A stretch of 64,000 bases of DNA from contig CM062295.1 in assembly GCA_031216915.1 (NCBI GenBank), positions 179,876,927 through 179,940,926 of the forward strand. The letters are read 5' to 3'. This document shows, one piece after another, positions 1-11,030 of this stretch; within the stretch, counting starts at the first letter, position 1, and each line of letters begins with the position of its first letter. Below the pieces are notes generated by a model. The model did no database searches. It saw nothing but the letters and a program-made list of their open reading frames with translations, and was not told the DNA's origin. Made by a program: the position numbers and the translations under genes. This stretch comes from Pictodentalium vernedei (taxonomy: Eukaryota > Mollusca > Scaphopoda > Dentaliida > Dentaliidae).

Positions 1-645
1 GATTCAGCATTTTATCGATTCCCCTATGACCACCCCCCCCCCCCCCCACCCCCACTCCCCAATTGCTTTTTTTACCCATTTGATTCTCCTAGTCCTAATG
101 ATGCTTTAAGCAAAATAACAGTATGGTAAATGTTTTTGTGTTTGCAAAGCATATGTAGTTATGAGGGATATTCAAATGAGAGATCACAAATTAAGTGGAC
201 TCTACTCTACCTGATAAATCTAACCAAAATATGTCTACTCTACAGATAACAAGCCTGTGATAAATTTCTGATTTATTCCCATACTAAGTATTCCCCATAT
301 CTTTTAGTGCAAAGAGATAACAGGTGAATGTATTAACGTTTGAGTCTTGAATTTTTTTATGGAGTTTATTTTTTCACCCACAGATAACAAAAGACTCTTT
401 GAGAAAAATAAAATACATATATAGAGTGCCAAAATAAATTTTTTTTATCCCACTCTTTGCACTATTTTTTAACCCACTTGGTAAGCATTGTGGCTTAAAT
501 AATTAATCATACTCATAGAATAAAGAATTTATTTTGACATCCTACACATTTATTCTACATTTCAAACATACAAGTGGCTGCAAAATGTAAAACTCACATC
601 ACGTGTGTTAGAGGTTACTTTATTGTTACATCGTCAGTATATTAT
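1..645. other. No gene seen; poly-C tract
   Basis: AT-rich DNA with a C-rich tract near positions 32-60. I see no coding signal, hairpin or recognised repeat up to the first MITE. Confidence 0.6.
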
Positions 646-894
646 AAAACCCTTTGCCTAAAACGAATAGCGGATAGAGCTTGTAATTAAAAAATTCTAG
701 AAAAAATCTAAATTTTTATTTTTTGCCTTCAAAGCATAGCTTATGGCTCTCATTGGAACAAGCTCAATGAGCTTGTTCCAATGAAGGTCATAAGCTATGC
801 TTTGGAGGCAGAATTGAAAATACAATAAAATTCAAACAGTATTTTTTGTGAATATTGCTGGTCAGACAGCATTGTTGCATTAGGTAAAGTTTAA
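646..894. mobile_element. MITE family A, diverged copy
   Basis: Fold-back element. The left end reads ACCCTTTGCCTAAAAC and the right end TTAGGTAAAGTTTAA, a decayed TTAA-type terminal inverted repeat. The centre (about 722-811) is a long hairpin whose core is ATTGGAACAAGCTCAATGAG and its complement. Non-coding; it would depend on a transposase supplied in trans. Confidence 0.7.
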
Positions 895-1930
895 TAAAAT
901 GAACTCAACAAAAATGACGTTAAGTATCAACGACTGGTCATATTTACCTCAACACTAAAACAGTTTGGTTAAAAGCACCAATTCTATTCAGATAATATTG
1001 GCATTGAACATCACAAAATAACATGTTACATGTTTTAATATATGATATGCAAAAACGTCCAGAAATGGTTTCGTTTGTCTGATTCAGTTGCTCCTGCATT
1101 CTTATTGTCTGTCCTAACTGTTGGTCCTCTCAAGAATATATAGTGATCACTTCTCTACCACTACCACGAACCATCAGAACTCTCTCCAATCCCTCAGTTA
1201 ATACCTCTAAATATTCCATATCTAATGTTGAATTAAGAAAAATAAAATTTTGTTTGTTGCAAATAGTGTAAGAAGAGTGAGTAGCAGAGAGCTGCTCATG
1301 TACAGGGATTATATTTCGACGAGAATTCAAGAATCGATTCACGCAACAAAAGCATCAAGAATCCATGTAGATTCTTGTTGCACCTCTGCTAGGATTCACA
1401 TGAAAAGAACTGAGTCAATTTAACCGGTTCTAATGACATCCATGTTTGTAAGGTTTTATTGGTAAATATTGTTTGTTTTAAAAAATTATCCAATTCAGTT
1501 TATGTTTTAAAAATTAAAAAGCTGTGTTGGGTAAAGGGTTAACAAGTGTTATCAGTACACACCAGGGGTTCAATCATGGCGCTCCACTGGTAGCCAAGGA
1601 CACTCATAGCAGGTATGGATTCTCGCTACTATTTTAGGGGGAATCCAAAAGAATTCTCCCAAATTTAGATGAAATATAAGCCCTGCATGTTTGTGGTTCC
1701 TTTGTGTTTTAGCTCTTTACTATTATAACAACAAATTTATCCACAGGTTTATTCATAGAGAATGTGCCTACATGAAGCTCCAGAAAGTTTTCAGGACTTT
1801 CCCAAGAATTTTGCATGAAGAATATTATGAGATGACTTACCTCCTACAAGCATCTCAAAATCTGCTTGGTTTTAAACGTCACATGCAATTGCATATAAAT
1901 AATAAGTAAGTTCAAATCTACATATGTTAG
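895..1930. other. No gene seen; solitary MITE end
   Basis: Short open frames here are not supported by any recognisable domain. The only structured item is TTGGGTAAAGGGTTAA at about 1527-1542, which matches the right end of the TTAA MITEs; I could not find its partner. Confidence 0.5.
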
Positions 1931-2201
1931 GTACAAGCCAGAAAATAAGCAGACTGTCATCTGCAAAATGAGGTCCCCAGAGGGTGCATTTAGTGATGCT
2001 ACCCTGCACAGCAGGGTAGCATCACAAATTTACCCTCTGTGAACCTCAATCTGAATCAGGTTCTCAAAACTAAACAGAATGAGGTACCCAGAGGATAAAG
2101 TGACCCACTGTATGGGATAGCATCATCAAATTCACCCTCTGGGGACCTCATTCTGCAATATCAGACTGCTTATTTTCAGGCCTGGTTAAGTAAAGGGTTA
2201 A
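1931..2201. mobile_element. Fold-back MITE with inner hairpins
   Basis: Arms at about 1937-1988 and 2132-2184 are inverted copies (shared core GAGGTCCCCAGAGGGTG). Inside lies a perfect small hairpin, GATGCTACCCTGC / GCAGGGTAGCATC. The right end is TTAAGTAAAGGGTTAA, like the other TTAA-type elements, but the left TTAA is not preserved. Confidence 0.65.
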
Positions 2202-3087
2202 GCTACTTTGCAGCTTGATGAAAACACCAAGACTGATACTGAAATGCTACGCACAAAGTCGCTGATGTCTGGTGTGTGTTTTAAGAACAGAAGTTACCAA
2301 GTTAGGACATGACAACAGTCTTAGGTGATGCATACAGAATTTGATCATCTACCAGTGCATCCATCAATCTGCAACCTAGATATGATGAACTATTATATGG
2401 CACATGTCACTGTTACAGGCTAACATTCCAGCCAAAGTTTTAAACCTGATTTCTGGTGTTAAATCACAGATATCAAATTAACTTGCAGTCTAGTTCTGCC
2501 AGTATCGGAATGACAGACCGATAAATGCCTTCCTGTATATTTGGCAGGGAAGAATATGCTGGATTGATAAGAGAGAAAAACAGACATGTGCTATAGTGTG
2601 ATGTTTATTGTGAATGTGGAGATTCAATAAAATAGCATCTTGTAAAGATACAGAGGGTTCTTCTATGAGAACTGGTTGAATCCTTGAAGCTTTGCAGGGC
2701 CACATGACAAAGTGTCTTTCTACAGCTAGTTCTCATTCCCTGCCCAGTACTACAGCAAAGGATTTTTAAGTTACAGATATCAATTTCTATCCACTTGTAC
2801 TTGAAATATAATATTCTGGCTGGGATTATAAAGCAAGGAATGCAGCCCAAATTTATTGTATACATAAGGTGTGAAAGAGCAATTCTATAAAATATGAGGA
2901 AAGAATTTGAAGACCAATTAAAACCCACTGCTGCTAACTGCCTATGTTTCAACTTTGCCATTTTCCGAAAGAATGACCACCAAGAACAATATGAGTGTGC
3001 ATTAATTTAAAAAATGACCAGGAATTCTAAAAAGAATGACCAGACAGCATTACAAACAAGTGCAACGCCGATCGCAGGCGATCAGAC
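2202..3087. other. No gene seen
   Basis: A 118-codon minus-strand open frame (2605-2961) has no recognised motif. A short segment near 2866-2905 resembles one near 14777-14810, so it may be an old repeat. Confidence 0.45.
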
Positions 3088-3627
3088 TCTAGTCCCCCAC
3101 CTGTGGATGGTCTGTTCTATAAAACATGCAAAATATTTTTTAGGCCTGTTGGGCATTTAAAAAATAAGTTGCACGTTATGAAATGGCTAAAAAATTTCAA
3201 CAGCAAGTGGGAACTGAAGTCCTCTCTTTCCCATCATGTATCTGTTCTCAGGCATCTACCATTTAACAACAGGAACAACAATGTAATCATTCCATATTGC
3301 ATTTTTATTCAAAAATTATTGACATGCATCTTCCTCCTATTATGTGTCACCAATGGTATAAATATGAAAGTAGTCTCGAAGCATCTATCTATTAGATACT
3401 GGTGATAACCGTAAAATAGGAACACAAAAAAATCAATGAAAATGGTCGTACATCGGCCATTCTAAATTTTTTTTCAAAAAATGTTGATGTGCATCATCCT
3501 CCTAGCATCTCTGACCAATGTTAGAAATACTCCTAGCATCTCTGACCAGTGTTAGAAATCTGAAAGTAATAGCTCGAAACATGTCTAAGATACAGGTGAT
3601 AACGTCAAATACGGCAAAATGAAAGTG

Positions 3628-6619
3628 TCAATGACACTGTAGCTTAACTTGTGTGTTGTGTTTGATGAAAAGGATAATGTTCAATGTTTATGAAAGGATT
3701 ATGAAATAAGACAAGAATTGTGATAATTGGGAATATGTTCATTTCTGTTCCCTGTATGCTATGTTTTTGATAAAAATAATATGAGGTGTACACTGTACTA
3801 AAGAGCTGAAGGGTGGTTAATGTGACCTCACAGTTAATGTATGTGGCCCTCACAGTTAACGTATATGAACGAAAGTTACCAAGTTACAGTGAATTATTCC
3901 AAAACGAGTCATCCTATCAAGTTACATTGAAATCCCTTCATAAATATGGCCTGTAGACTGTGCTAAAGGTTTTCGGGCTTCGGGCCCCTGTAGCCGTCAG
4001 TTTCCCAATTGCGTCCAAAGGGGATGTTCTCATCTAGACATTATATGAAGTCAATCTACCAAGTTACAATGAAATCCCTTCATAAATATGACTTGTAGAC
4101 TGTGCTAAAAGTTTTTGGGCTCGGGCAGCCATTATGGTTGAATGATTGCAACCAAAAGGGGACATTCTCATCTGGGCATCATCTGGAGTGTTCCTACAAA
4201 GTTACAATGAAATCCCTTCATAAATATGACCTGTAGACTGTGCTCAAGGTTTTCAGGCTTCGGGCCCCTGAAGCCGTCACAGTTGACCAATCACGACCAA
4301 AAAGGGATGTCATCATCTAGGCATTATATGGAATCAAACTTACAGGTTACAATGAAATCCTTCCATAAATATGACCTATAGACTATGCTAAAGGTTTTTG
4401 GGTTTTGGGCTCGGGCAGCCATCAAGGCTGAATGATCGCGACCAAAAGGGGATGTTCTCATCTAGACAGTATTTGGAGTCATCCTACCAAGGTACAATGA
4501 AATTCCTTCATAAATATCACCTGTAGACTGTGCTAAAGGTTTTCGGGCTTTGGGCACCTGTAGTCATCACAGTTGACCAATCACGACCAAAAGGGGATGT
4601 CATCATCTAGGCATTATATGGAGTCAACCTAACAAGTTACAATGAAATCCTTCCATAAATACAACCTATTGACTATGCTAAAGGTTTTTGGGCTCGGGCA
4701 GCCATCAAGGCTGAATGGTCGCAACCAAAAGGGGATGTTCTCATCTAGACATAATTTGGAGCCATCCTACCAAGCTACAATTAAATCCCTTCATAATTAT
4801 GACCTGTAGACTGTTCTAAAGGTTTTCGGGCTTTGGGCCCCTGTAGCTGTCACAGTTGCCCAATCGTGTCCAAAAGGGGACGTTCTAATCTAGACATTAT
4901 ATGAAGTCAAACCTACCAAGTTACAGTGAAATCCCTTCATAAATACGACCTGTAGACTGTGCTAAAGGTATTCGGGCTCGGGCAGCCATAATGGTTGAAT
5001 GATCTCAACCAAAAGGGACATTCTCATTGGGCATCATCTGGAGTGATCCTACGAAGTTACAATGAAATTCCTTCATAAGTGTGACCTGTAGACTGTGCTC
5101 AAGATTTTCGGGCTTCGGGCACCTGTAGCCATCACAGTTGACCAATCATGACCAAAAGGGGATGTCATCATCTAGGCATTATCTGGATTCAACCTAACAA
5201 GTTGCACTGTTGCACTGAAATCCTTCTAAAACTACGACCTATAGACTATGCTAAAAGTCTTTGGCCTCGGGCAGCCATAAAGGCTGAATGATCGCGACCA
5301 AAAGGGGATGTTCTCTTCTAGACATTATTTGGAGTCATCCTACAAAGCTACAATGAAATCCCTTCATAATTATGACCTGTAGATTGTTCTAAAGGTTTTC
5401 AGGCTTCGGGACCATGTAGCAGTCACAGTTGCCCAATCCTGTTCAAAAGGGGACGTTCTCATCTAGACATTATATGAAGTCAACCTACCAAGTTACAATG
5501 AAATCCCTTCATAAATATGACCTGTAGACTGTGCTAAAGGTTTTCGGGCTCGGGCAGCCATCATGGTTGAATGATCACAATCAAAGGGGGCAATCTCATC
5601 TGGGCATCATCTGGAGTGATCCTGCGAAGTTACAATGAAATCCCTTCATAAGTATGACCTGTAGACTGTGCTCAAGGTTTTCGGGCTTCGGGCACCTGTA
5701 ACCATAACAGCTGACCAATGACGACCAAAAGGGGATGTCATCATCTCGGCATTATATGGAGTCAACCTAACAGGTTACAATGAAATCCTTCCATAAGTAT
5801 GACCTTTTGCCTATGCTAAAGGTTTTTGGGCTCAGGCACCCGTCAAGGCTGAAAGATCACGATCAAAATGGGATGTTCTCATCTAGACATTATTTGGAGT
5901 CATCCTACCAAGTTACAATGCAATCCCTTCATAAAAAATGACCTGTAGACTGTGCTAAAGGTTTTCAGGCTTCGGGCCCCTGTAGCCGTCACAGTTGCCC
6001 AATCACGTCCAAAAGGGGACTTTCTCATCTAGACATTATATGAAGTGTACCCACCACGTTACAATGAAATTCCTCAATAAATATGACCTGTAGACTGTGC
6101 TAAAGGTTTTTGGCTCGGGCAGTTGTTACGGTTGGCAGATCATGCCCAAATGGGGAAATTCTCATCTAGACATCATAAGGAGTCATCCTACCAAGTTACA
6201 ATGACATCTCTCTATATTAAACATGACCTGCAGACTGTGTTAAAAGTTTTTGGGTTTCGGGCTTGGGCAGCCATCACGATTGACAGATCATGCCCAAAAG
6301 GGGACGTTCTCATCTAGGCATTATACAGAGGCATCCTATCAAGTTACAATGAAATCCCTTCATAAATACAACCTGTAGACTGTGCTAATGGTTTTCGGGT
6401 TTTGGGCTCGGGCAGCCATACCGGTTGACCAATCGTGACCAAAAGGAGACATTCTCATCTAGACATGACCCCAAACCTGCATATGAAATTTCGTGATGAT
6501 CAGACAAGAACTGCAGGGTGTAGCCCGTGCTAAAGGAAAATGTGAACAGACTCACAGACAAACAGACTTCTGTACGCGTGATGGCAATAGCTCATCTTGA
6601 CTTTGTCAGGTTAAGCTAA
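3628..6619 (+). mobile_element. Pearl-like Helitron H1 nested in H0
   Basis: The 5' end is TCAATGACACTGTAGC followed by TTAACTTG; the 3' end carries a small TTGACTTTGTCAGG hairpin and then TTAAGCTAA, again a CTAA end with a subterminal inverted repeat. The H0 core unit stops at 'ggcaaaatga' and resumes at 'aatgacaaca', so H1 is an insertion. The core is the satellite array listed separately, followed by an ACAGACAAACAGAC stretch. Confidence 0.75.
3880..6480 (+). repeat. Higher-order tandem array (~143-bp units)
   Basis: About 18 units of roughly 140-150 bp, each containing GTTACAATGAAATCCCTTCA and a CTGTAGACTGTGCTAAAGG block. Two unit types alternate: one with GGGCCCCTGTAGCCGTC, one with CTCGGGCAGCCAT. 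Finer markers give a four-unit order (about 575 bp): CATCTGGGCATCATCTGGAG recurs near 4170, 5030 and 5600, and GTGCTCAAG marks the next unit each time. Confidence 0.8.
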
Positions 6620-7480
6620 AAATGACAACAAAAAAGTCTGTCATTCAGCCGTCATGAATTTTTTTCAAAAAATTTTGACGTGCATCACCCTCCTAGCATC
6701 TCTAACCAATGTTAGAAATCTGAAAGTAATAGCTCAAAATATGTCTAAGATGCAGGTGGTAACGTCAAATATGGCAAAAAAATGGCTGCCATTCGGCCAT
6801 CTTGAATTTTTTTTTCAAAAGATTTTGGCATGCATCATTCTCCTATGGTGTCTGACAAATGTTAAAGATTTAAAACTAATATCTCAAAACATTTCCAAGA
6901 TATGGGTGATAACGTAACTTGAGAATGCAAAAAATGAACGATCATGGCCCGGGCATCTTGAATTTTTTTTTTCAAAAAATTTTGACGTGTTAGAAACCTG
7001 AAACAAATATATTAAAACATGTCTAAGATACAGGTGGTAACATCAAATGCAGCAACAAATGATGACAAAAATGGCCGCCGGTCGGCCATCTTGAATTTTT
7101 TTTCAAAAAGTTTTGACATGCATCGTCTTCCTATTATGTTTCACCAATGGCATAAAAATGAAAGTACAGCGTCAAAGCATCTATGAGATACAGGTGGTAA
7201 CATAAACTAAGATACAGGTGGTAACGTCAAATATAGCAAAAAAAAAACAAAAATGGCTGCCATTCGGCCATCTTGAATTTTTTTTTTTCAAAAGATTTTG
7301 GCATGCATCATCCTCCTATGATGTCTGACAAATGTTGATAATTTAAAACTAATATCTCAAAACATCTTTAAGGTACGGGTGATAATGTAACTTGAGAATG
7401 CAAAAAAATGACAGACAGACAGACAGGTGGAGTGCAATCCAATAGTCCCCCAAAATGGTAAAACCGTGGGGGACTAATAA

Positions 7481-7865
7481 GACCCCACAAAGCAGATCTT
7501 CTATTTCTTAAGCCATGTTTTGTAAAATTGCAGGTGGGCAGGCAGTTTTTTATTTCATTTTTTATTTTTGTAATTATTTCTTTGCCATGAAAAGTTCAGT
7601 TTCTTGGTTTGTTTTAAGTGTCAGGCCTCATAATCTACAGAAAAGCATGGGTGGTGGTGTATTTTGTCCCTTGAATGCAAGGCTTTGCAATGCTAAAGCA
7701 TTGCAAAGACTTGTTGCACTCAAAGGACAAATTTATCAATTTTATTAACTTGGGTAAAATATCAGACGTAAACCATTGGTTTTTAAAAGAGAGCTTGTAG
7801 CAGTCAAAAGGACCATGCAGGAGGGCCTGAGAAACAGATTTTTAACTTTTTTGGGCCTAATACCT
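7481..7865 (+). repeat. Interspersed repeat family R, copy 1
   Basis: About 370-bp repeat shared with 19057-19405 and 25759-26130 (common blocks CAGGCCTCATAATCTACAG and ATCAATTTTATTAAC). The centre is palindromic; this copy has an extra inner palindrome, CTTTGCAATGC / GCATTGCAAAG. Non-coding, class unknown. Confidence 0.7.
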
Positions 7866-7873
7866 AGTTATTA

Positions 7874-8117
7874 TGACTTCGATGAGTTACCCCAATTGAA
7901 AATTCATTGATCAAAAATTAAAATTTTTTAGTAAATTTTGTTTCTTAACATACCTACCACAATCCAATTCAAACATTTGAGTTTTTACCACAAGATTCTA
8001 TTGAAACATCCATCAACAGCATGCTATTGACTTCGATGAGTTACCCCGAATGAAAATTCATTGATCAAAAATTAAAATTTTTTAGTAAATTTTGTTTCTT
8101 AACATACCTACCACAAT
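7874..8117 (+). repeat. Direct repeat over the DIRS-1 left boundary
   Basis: About 90 bp at 7874-7963 recurs at 8028-8117 with few mismatches. Each copy holds about 40 bp of flank (GACTTCGATGAGTTACCCC) plus the first 50 bp of the DIRS terminus (TTTGTTTCTTAACATACC). Confidence 0.8.
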
Positions 8118-8336
8118 TGTTTACAATTGGCTGTAACATAAGTGCAAGCCCTACTTCGGAACTAACTCAAGCTTTTAGAATCTTTTCCAAACGAGTTGGA
8201 AAAGTACTAGAGTGCAAAAGCACGAAAAAGATCGAAAAAAGGGTCGAGCGAGACCAGCGCTCGAAATTACAGGTACTCTCTCTGCACACCTCTTGCGTTT
8301 ACCGAGCGCATGCGCAACAACCGTGATGTCAATTCC
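8112..8336 (+). repeat. DIRS-1 left inverted terminal repeat
   Basis: Reverse complement of 14299-14523 with about four mismatches. It contains GCGCATGCGCA (NRF1-like) and a decayed CRE, TGATGTCA, where the right copy has TGACGTCA. It also holds a 69-codon open frame shared with the right copy. Confidence 0.92.
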
Positions 8337-8416
8337 GAATTTCCGCCAACGAGAAGTTTGTGATTTAGCGGGGAGGCATCGATATCAAAGATATCCCCAA
8401 GGAGGGTGGGCCTCCG

Positions 8417-8508
8417 GTAAACAATTGTGGTAGGTATGTTAAGAAACAAAATTTACTAAAAAATTTTAATTTCTTTTCAACCTACTCACAATTGTTTACA
8501 ATTGGCTG
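8417..8508. repeat. DIRS-1 internal complementary region
   Basis: 8417-8472 is the reverse complement of the extreme left end (8068-8123); 8470-8508 is the reverse complement of the extreme right end (GGTTGAAAAGAAA and inward). The TTT at 8470-8472 belongs to both. In DIRS elements this segment templates completion of the ends and mirrors the circle junction. Confidence 0.9.
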
Positions 8509-8671
8509 AATAAACAATAGGAGGAGGTGAATCACATAACCAATACCAACAAGAGTAGCAGAACGAAAGCAAGGATGGCAGAGAACAAAAACGAAAACCT
8601 GTAATGAAGATAGAGAGAAAGCACCTGAAAAGAACAAGGCTGAGCGAAGCGCAACCTCGACAAAAACAATT

Positions 8672-9676
8672 TTAACGAGGGTGCACAACAGCCTGAGCAG
8701 CAACGAGAGGGCCTAAAGAATAAAGGTCCTCAGATTGCTGCTGAAGGTGGCGGAGATAAAAGGAGGAGAAGGTAGAAGCATTCCTCCAGTAAGCCGCATT
8801 CATAACATCACAGAGCGAAACAGAATTGGAGAACGCCCAGGATGTAGAAATGGCACGAACCTCGTGAGCATTAAGCCGGTTCGAAACAAGATCCGATGCA
8901 GACAAGCGAGAATAAGCCAGCTTGATTGCAAGACAGATCCACCTGGAAATAGAATGGGAAGAGATAGACTGCCTCTTAGGAATGAGAGACAGAAAAAATC
9001 TCTTCCGACCCCTCCTAATGAACTGAGTGCGAGTAATGTAAGTCTTGACCGCACGAACAGGACAAAGAAGAGGCCTCCGTCCATCTACAGCAGGGAGAGG
9101 CCGAATGCAGATGGGAGGAGGTACCGAATCGGGGAGTTGATTCTTAGCCAGAAAAGAGCAATCAGTAGTGAATGTGACACTGTTAGCCTCATTTCGGAAG
9201 AAGGCAGAATCAACAGATAGCGCATCAAGCTCACTGACTCGATGAGCAGAAGCAAACGCTAGAAGAAAAGCCGTCTTATAGGTGAGAAAACGCATGTCGG
9301 TCTCAGATAAAGGCTCGAATGGCGCCCCCTCCAAACAGTGCAACACCCATGCCAAGTTCCACTTGGGTGTAAGATGCAAAACTCGAGGCCTCTTCAAAGG
9401 AAAGTGCCGAATAAGTTTGGAGAGGAAAAGATTACGACCGATACACCGCTTTCCCACATAAGAGAAAGTATCAGACAGCATAGGCCGATAGCCCTTAATC
9501 GTAATAGGCTGGAGGCCCTTGGAGTCAAAAAGAAAAACCAGAAAATCCACAATTTGAGCGACTGACGGATCACGGTAATTCACATTGTGATCTGAACACC
9601 AGCGGCAGAAAACCTTCCACTTGGCGGCATAAGTCATTCCAGTGGAAGGTCGCCGCGATGCAGAAATGCACTCCAC
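8672..9676 (-). CDS. DIRS tyrosine recombinase (element 1)
   Basis: Integrase of the element: a tyrosine recombinase that joins the circular DNA copy to chromosomal DNA. The 334-residue frame carries the R-H-R-Y set in order: R in ASAHRVSELDALSV (box A), H-x2-R in NAHEVRAISTSWAF, and the presumed nucleophile Y in SSFYLRHLQQ near the C-terminus. The arm-binding half begins at YAAKWKVFCRWC. No ATG is evident at this start; the frame is open upstream to 9788, and those residues (SRLSFIRSS) align with the element-2 recombinase, so the N-terminus probably lies further 5'. It overlaps the end of the RT frame by about 40 bp. The core itself looks intact; a TGA at 9791 interrupts the longer open frame. 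Confidence 0.9.
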   Translation of the reverse strand: MECISASRRPSTGMTYAAKWKVFCRWCSDHNVNYRDPSVAQIVDFLVFLFDSKGLQPITIKGYRPMLSDTFSYVGKRCIGRNLFLSKLIRHFPLKRPRVLHLTPKWNLAWVLHCLEGAPFEPLSETDMRFLTYKTAFLLAFASAHRVSELDALSVDSAFFRNEANSVTFTTDCSFLAKNQLPDSVPPPICIRPLPAVDGRRPLLCPVRAVKTYITRTQFIRRGRKRFFLSLIPKRQSISSHSISRWICLAIKLAYSRLSASDLVSNRLNAHEVRAISTSWAFSNSVSLCDVMNAAYWRNASTFSSFYLRHLQQQSEDLYSLGPLVAAQAVVHPR

Positions 9677-11030
9677 TGATCGTCTCGAAAAACCTCTACG
9701 TCGGAGACTGGACCTGATAAAAGACAGGCGTGAAGGGACAGGCTCGCCAGGTTGTTGTGATACTTCCTGGGCCGACCCTGTGAAAGAAGATCACGACGTA
9801 GAGGTAGACGAATCGGTCGATCGGCCAATAGAGGCCGCAGCAGATTGATCCACACCCTCTGTGGAGACAGGGGTGTGATCAGAATGATCCTGCAACTGCA
9901 AGCACGAATCTTCGCTAAAACTTGAGGAAGAATCGGTGCAGGAGGAAAGGCATAGCCGACCCAACCTGTCCAGTCCAGAGACAGAGCGTCTACTGCAAAT
10001 GCCAGAGGATCTGGACAAGGGGAGACAAAAGTCTCTACCTGATGATCCCAGCGAGTAGCGAAAAGGTCGACCTGAGGACGACCTCACTGCTTGCAAATCG
10101 CCTGAAACACCGACCGATGTAGCATCCATTCGGTTGGAAGGACACTGTCGCGTCGGGACAGGGAGTCTGCTAGGACGTTGAGACGCCCGGGAATGTGTCG
10201 AATGGACACCCGAGCGTTCACATCCCGCGCCAACAGAAGAAGATCCCGAGACAGCCGATACATGGGAATCGAATGTGTGCCTCCCTGATTCCGTATGTAG
10301 GCCACTACTGTCGAATTGTCCGAAAGAAGTAGGACAACATGGTCCGACAGATGAGGGATCCAAAGCCGAAAACTCAACAGAAGAGCAAGGAGCTCCTTCT
10401 GGTTGATATGAAGGCCCACCTGCTCGCTGTCCCACAGACCGAGAGGATCCAACATCGCACCCCAGCCCCGATCGCTGGCATCCGCAGTAAGGATGCGATC
10501 GGCCAAAGGAAGATCCAACGGAACACCCTGTGTCAGCCAGGGAATATCTGCCCAAGGGCGGAGGTGACAAAGCAGAGACCGAGGAATAGTGAGTTCCAGG
10601 TCCAGCGGATCTACATTCGGACGCCAATGATCCAACAGGAAGTGTTGGAGAGGTCGGACAAACAAGAGACCGAGCGGAATGAGATCTGTCACCGAACCGC
10701 AAAGGCCCAGCATCCGAAGGAAAGTCCTGGCCGAGACCGAGGAAGATTGAAGCAGGTCCCGAGTCAAGGCGGAAAGAATCGTCGCCCAAGCCTGGGGGAC
10801 CGACACTACATTGTGAAGAGTGTCGAAATCCATCCCCAAATGACGGAATCGCTGAGAAGGAAGAAGATCTGACTTCTCGCGATTGACTCTGAAACCCAGC
10901 GACGCTAGCAGGCAAAGAAACTGCCGGACATCGAACTCCAGAACAGCAGCATCGTGATGCCGTTGGAGGATGTCGTCTAGGTAGGCTGACGAAGTCACTG
11001 CCGACTGAGTGCGGTGAAAGCAAGCACATG
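9634..11030 (-). pseudogene. DIRS RT C-part, RNase H and MT-like domain
   Basis: Downstream half of the pol frame of element 1. It starts in the RT palm with AYLDDILQ (the YxDD catalytic motif, near 10980) and continues through the RT thumb. DIRS-type RNase H follows (LTADASDRGWGAM, INQKELLALL, LLSDNSTVVAYIRNQ, HIPGRLNVLADSLSR). The C-terminal block (VDLFAT, CPDPLAFAVDALSLDW, YAFPPAP, VLAKI) resembles the Dam-like methyltransferase region of DIRS elements, but with FPP where an N/D-PP-Y/F motif would be expected. An in-frame TGA at 10084-10086 stands where element 2 has Trp (CYQWERP); the frame is open again to 9634. A 1-nt shift near 11014-11030 separates it from the upstream RT half. Confidence 0.88.

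Larger units (their letters stand above)
3088..7477 (+). mobile_element. Pearl-like Helitron H0, host of H1
   Basis: The 5' end reads TCTAGTCCCCCACC; the 3' end reads CCGTGGGGGACTAA, a subterminal inverted repeat finishing in CTAA just before T. The core is about 150-bp tandem units (shared motif GCCATCTTGAATTTTTTTTC) at about 3300-3625 and 6620-7400, followed by an ACAGACAGACAG microsatellite at about 7411. This order (5' end, tandem core, tetranucleotide run, 3' end) is that described for Pearl elements of bivalves, now treated as non-autonomous Helitrons. The core is split by H1. Confidence 0.75.

Noticed and set aside
2605-2961. 118-codon minus-strand frame as a small host gene
   Set aside because: No recognised domain, composition like surrounding AT-rich DNA, and no splice or promoter context.
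3880-6480. CRISPR-like array
   Set aside because: The units are directly tandem with no unique spacers, in a eukaryotic Helitron.
7515-7748. 77-codon frame shared with 19004-19276 as a conserved small protein
   Set aside because: It follows repeat R; the third copy and indels do not preserve the frame.
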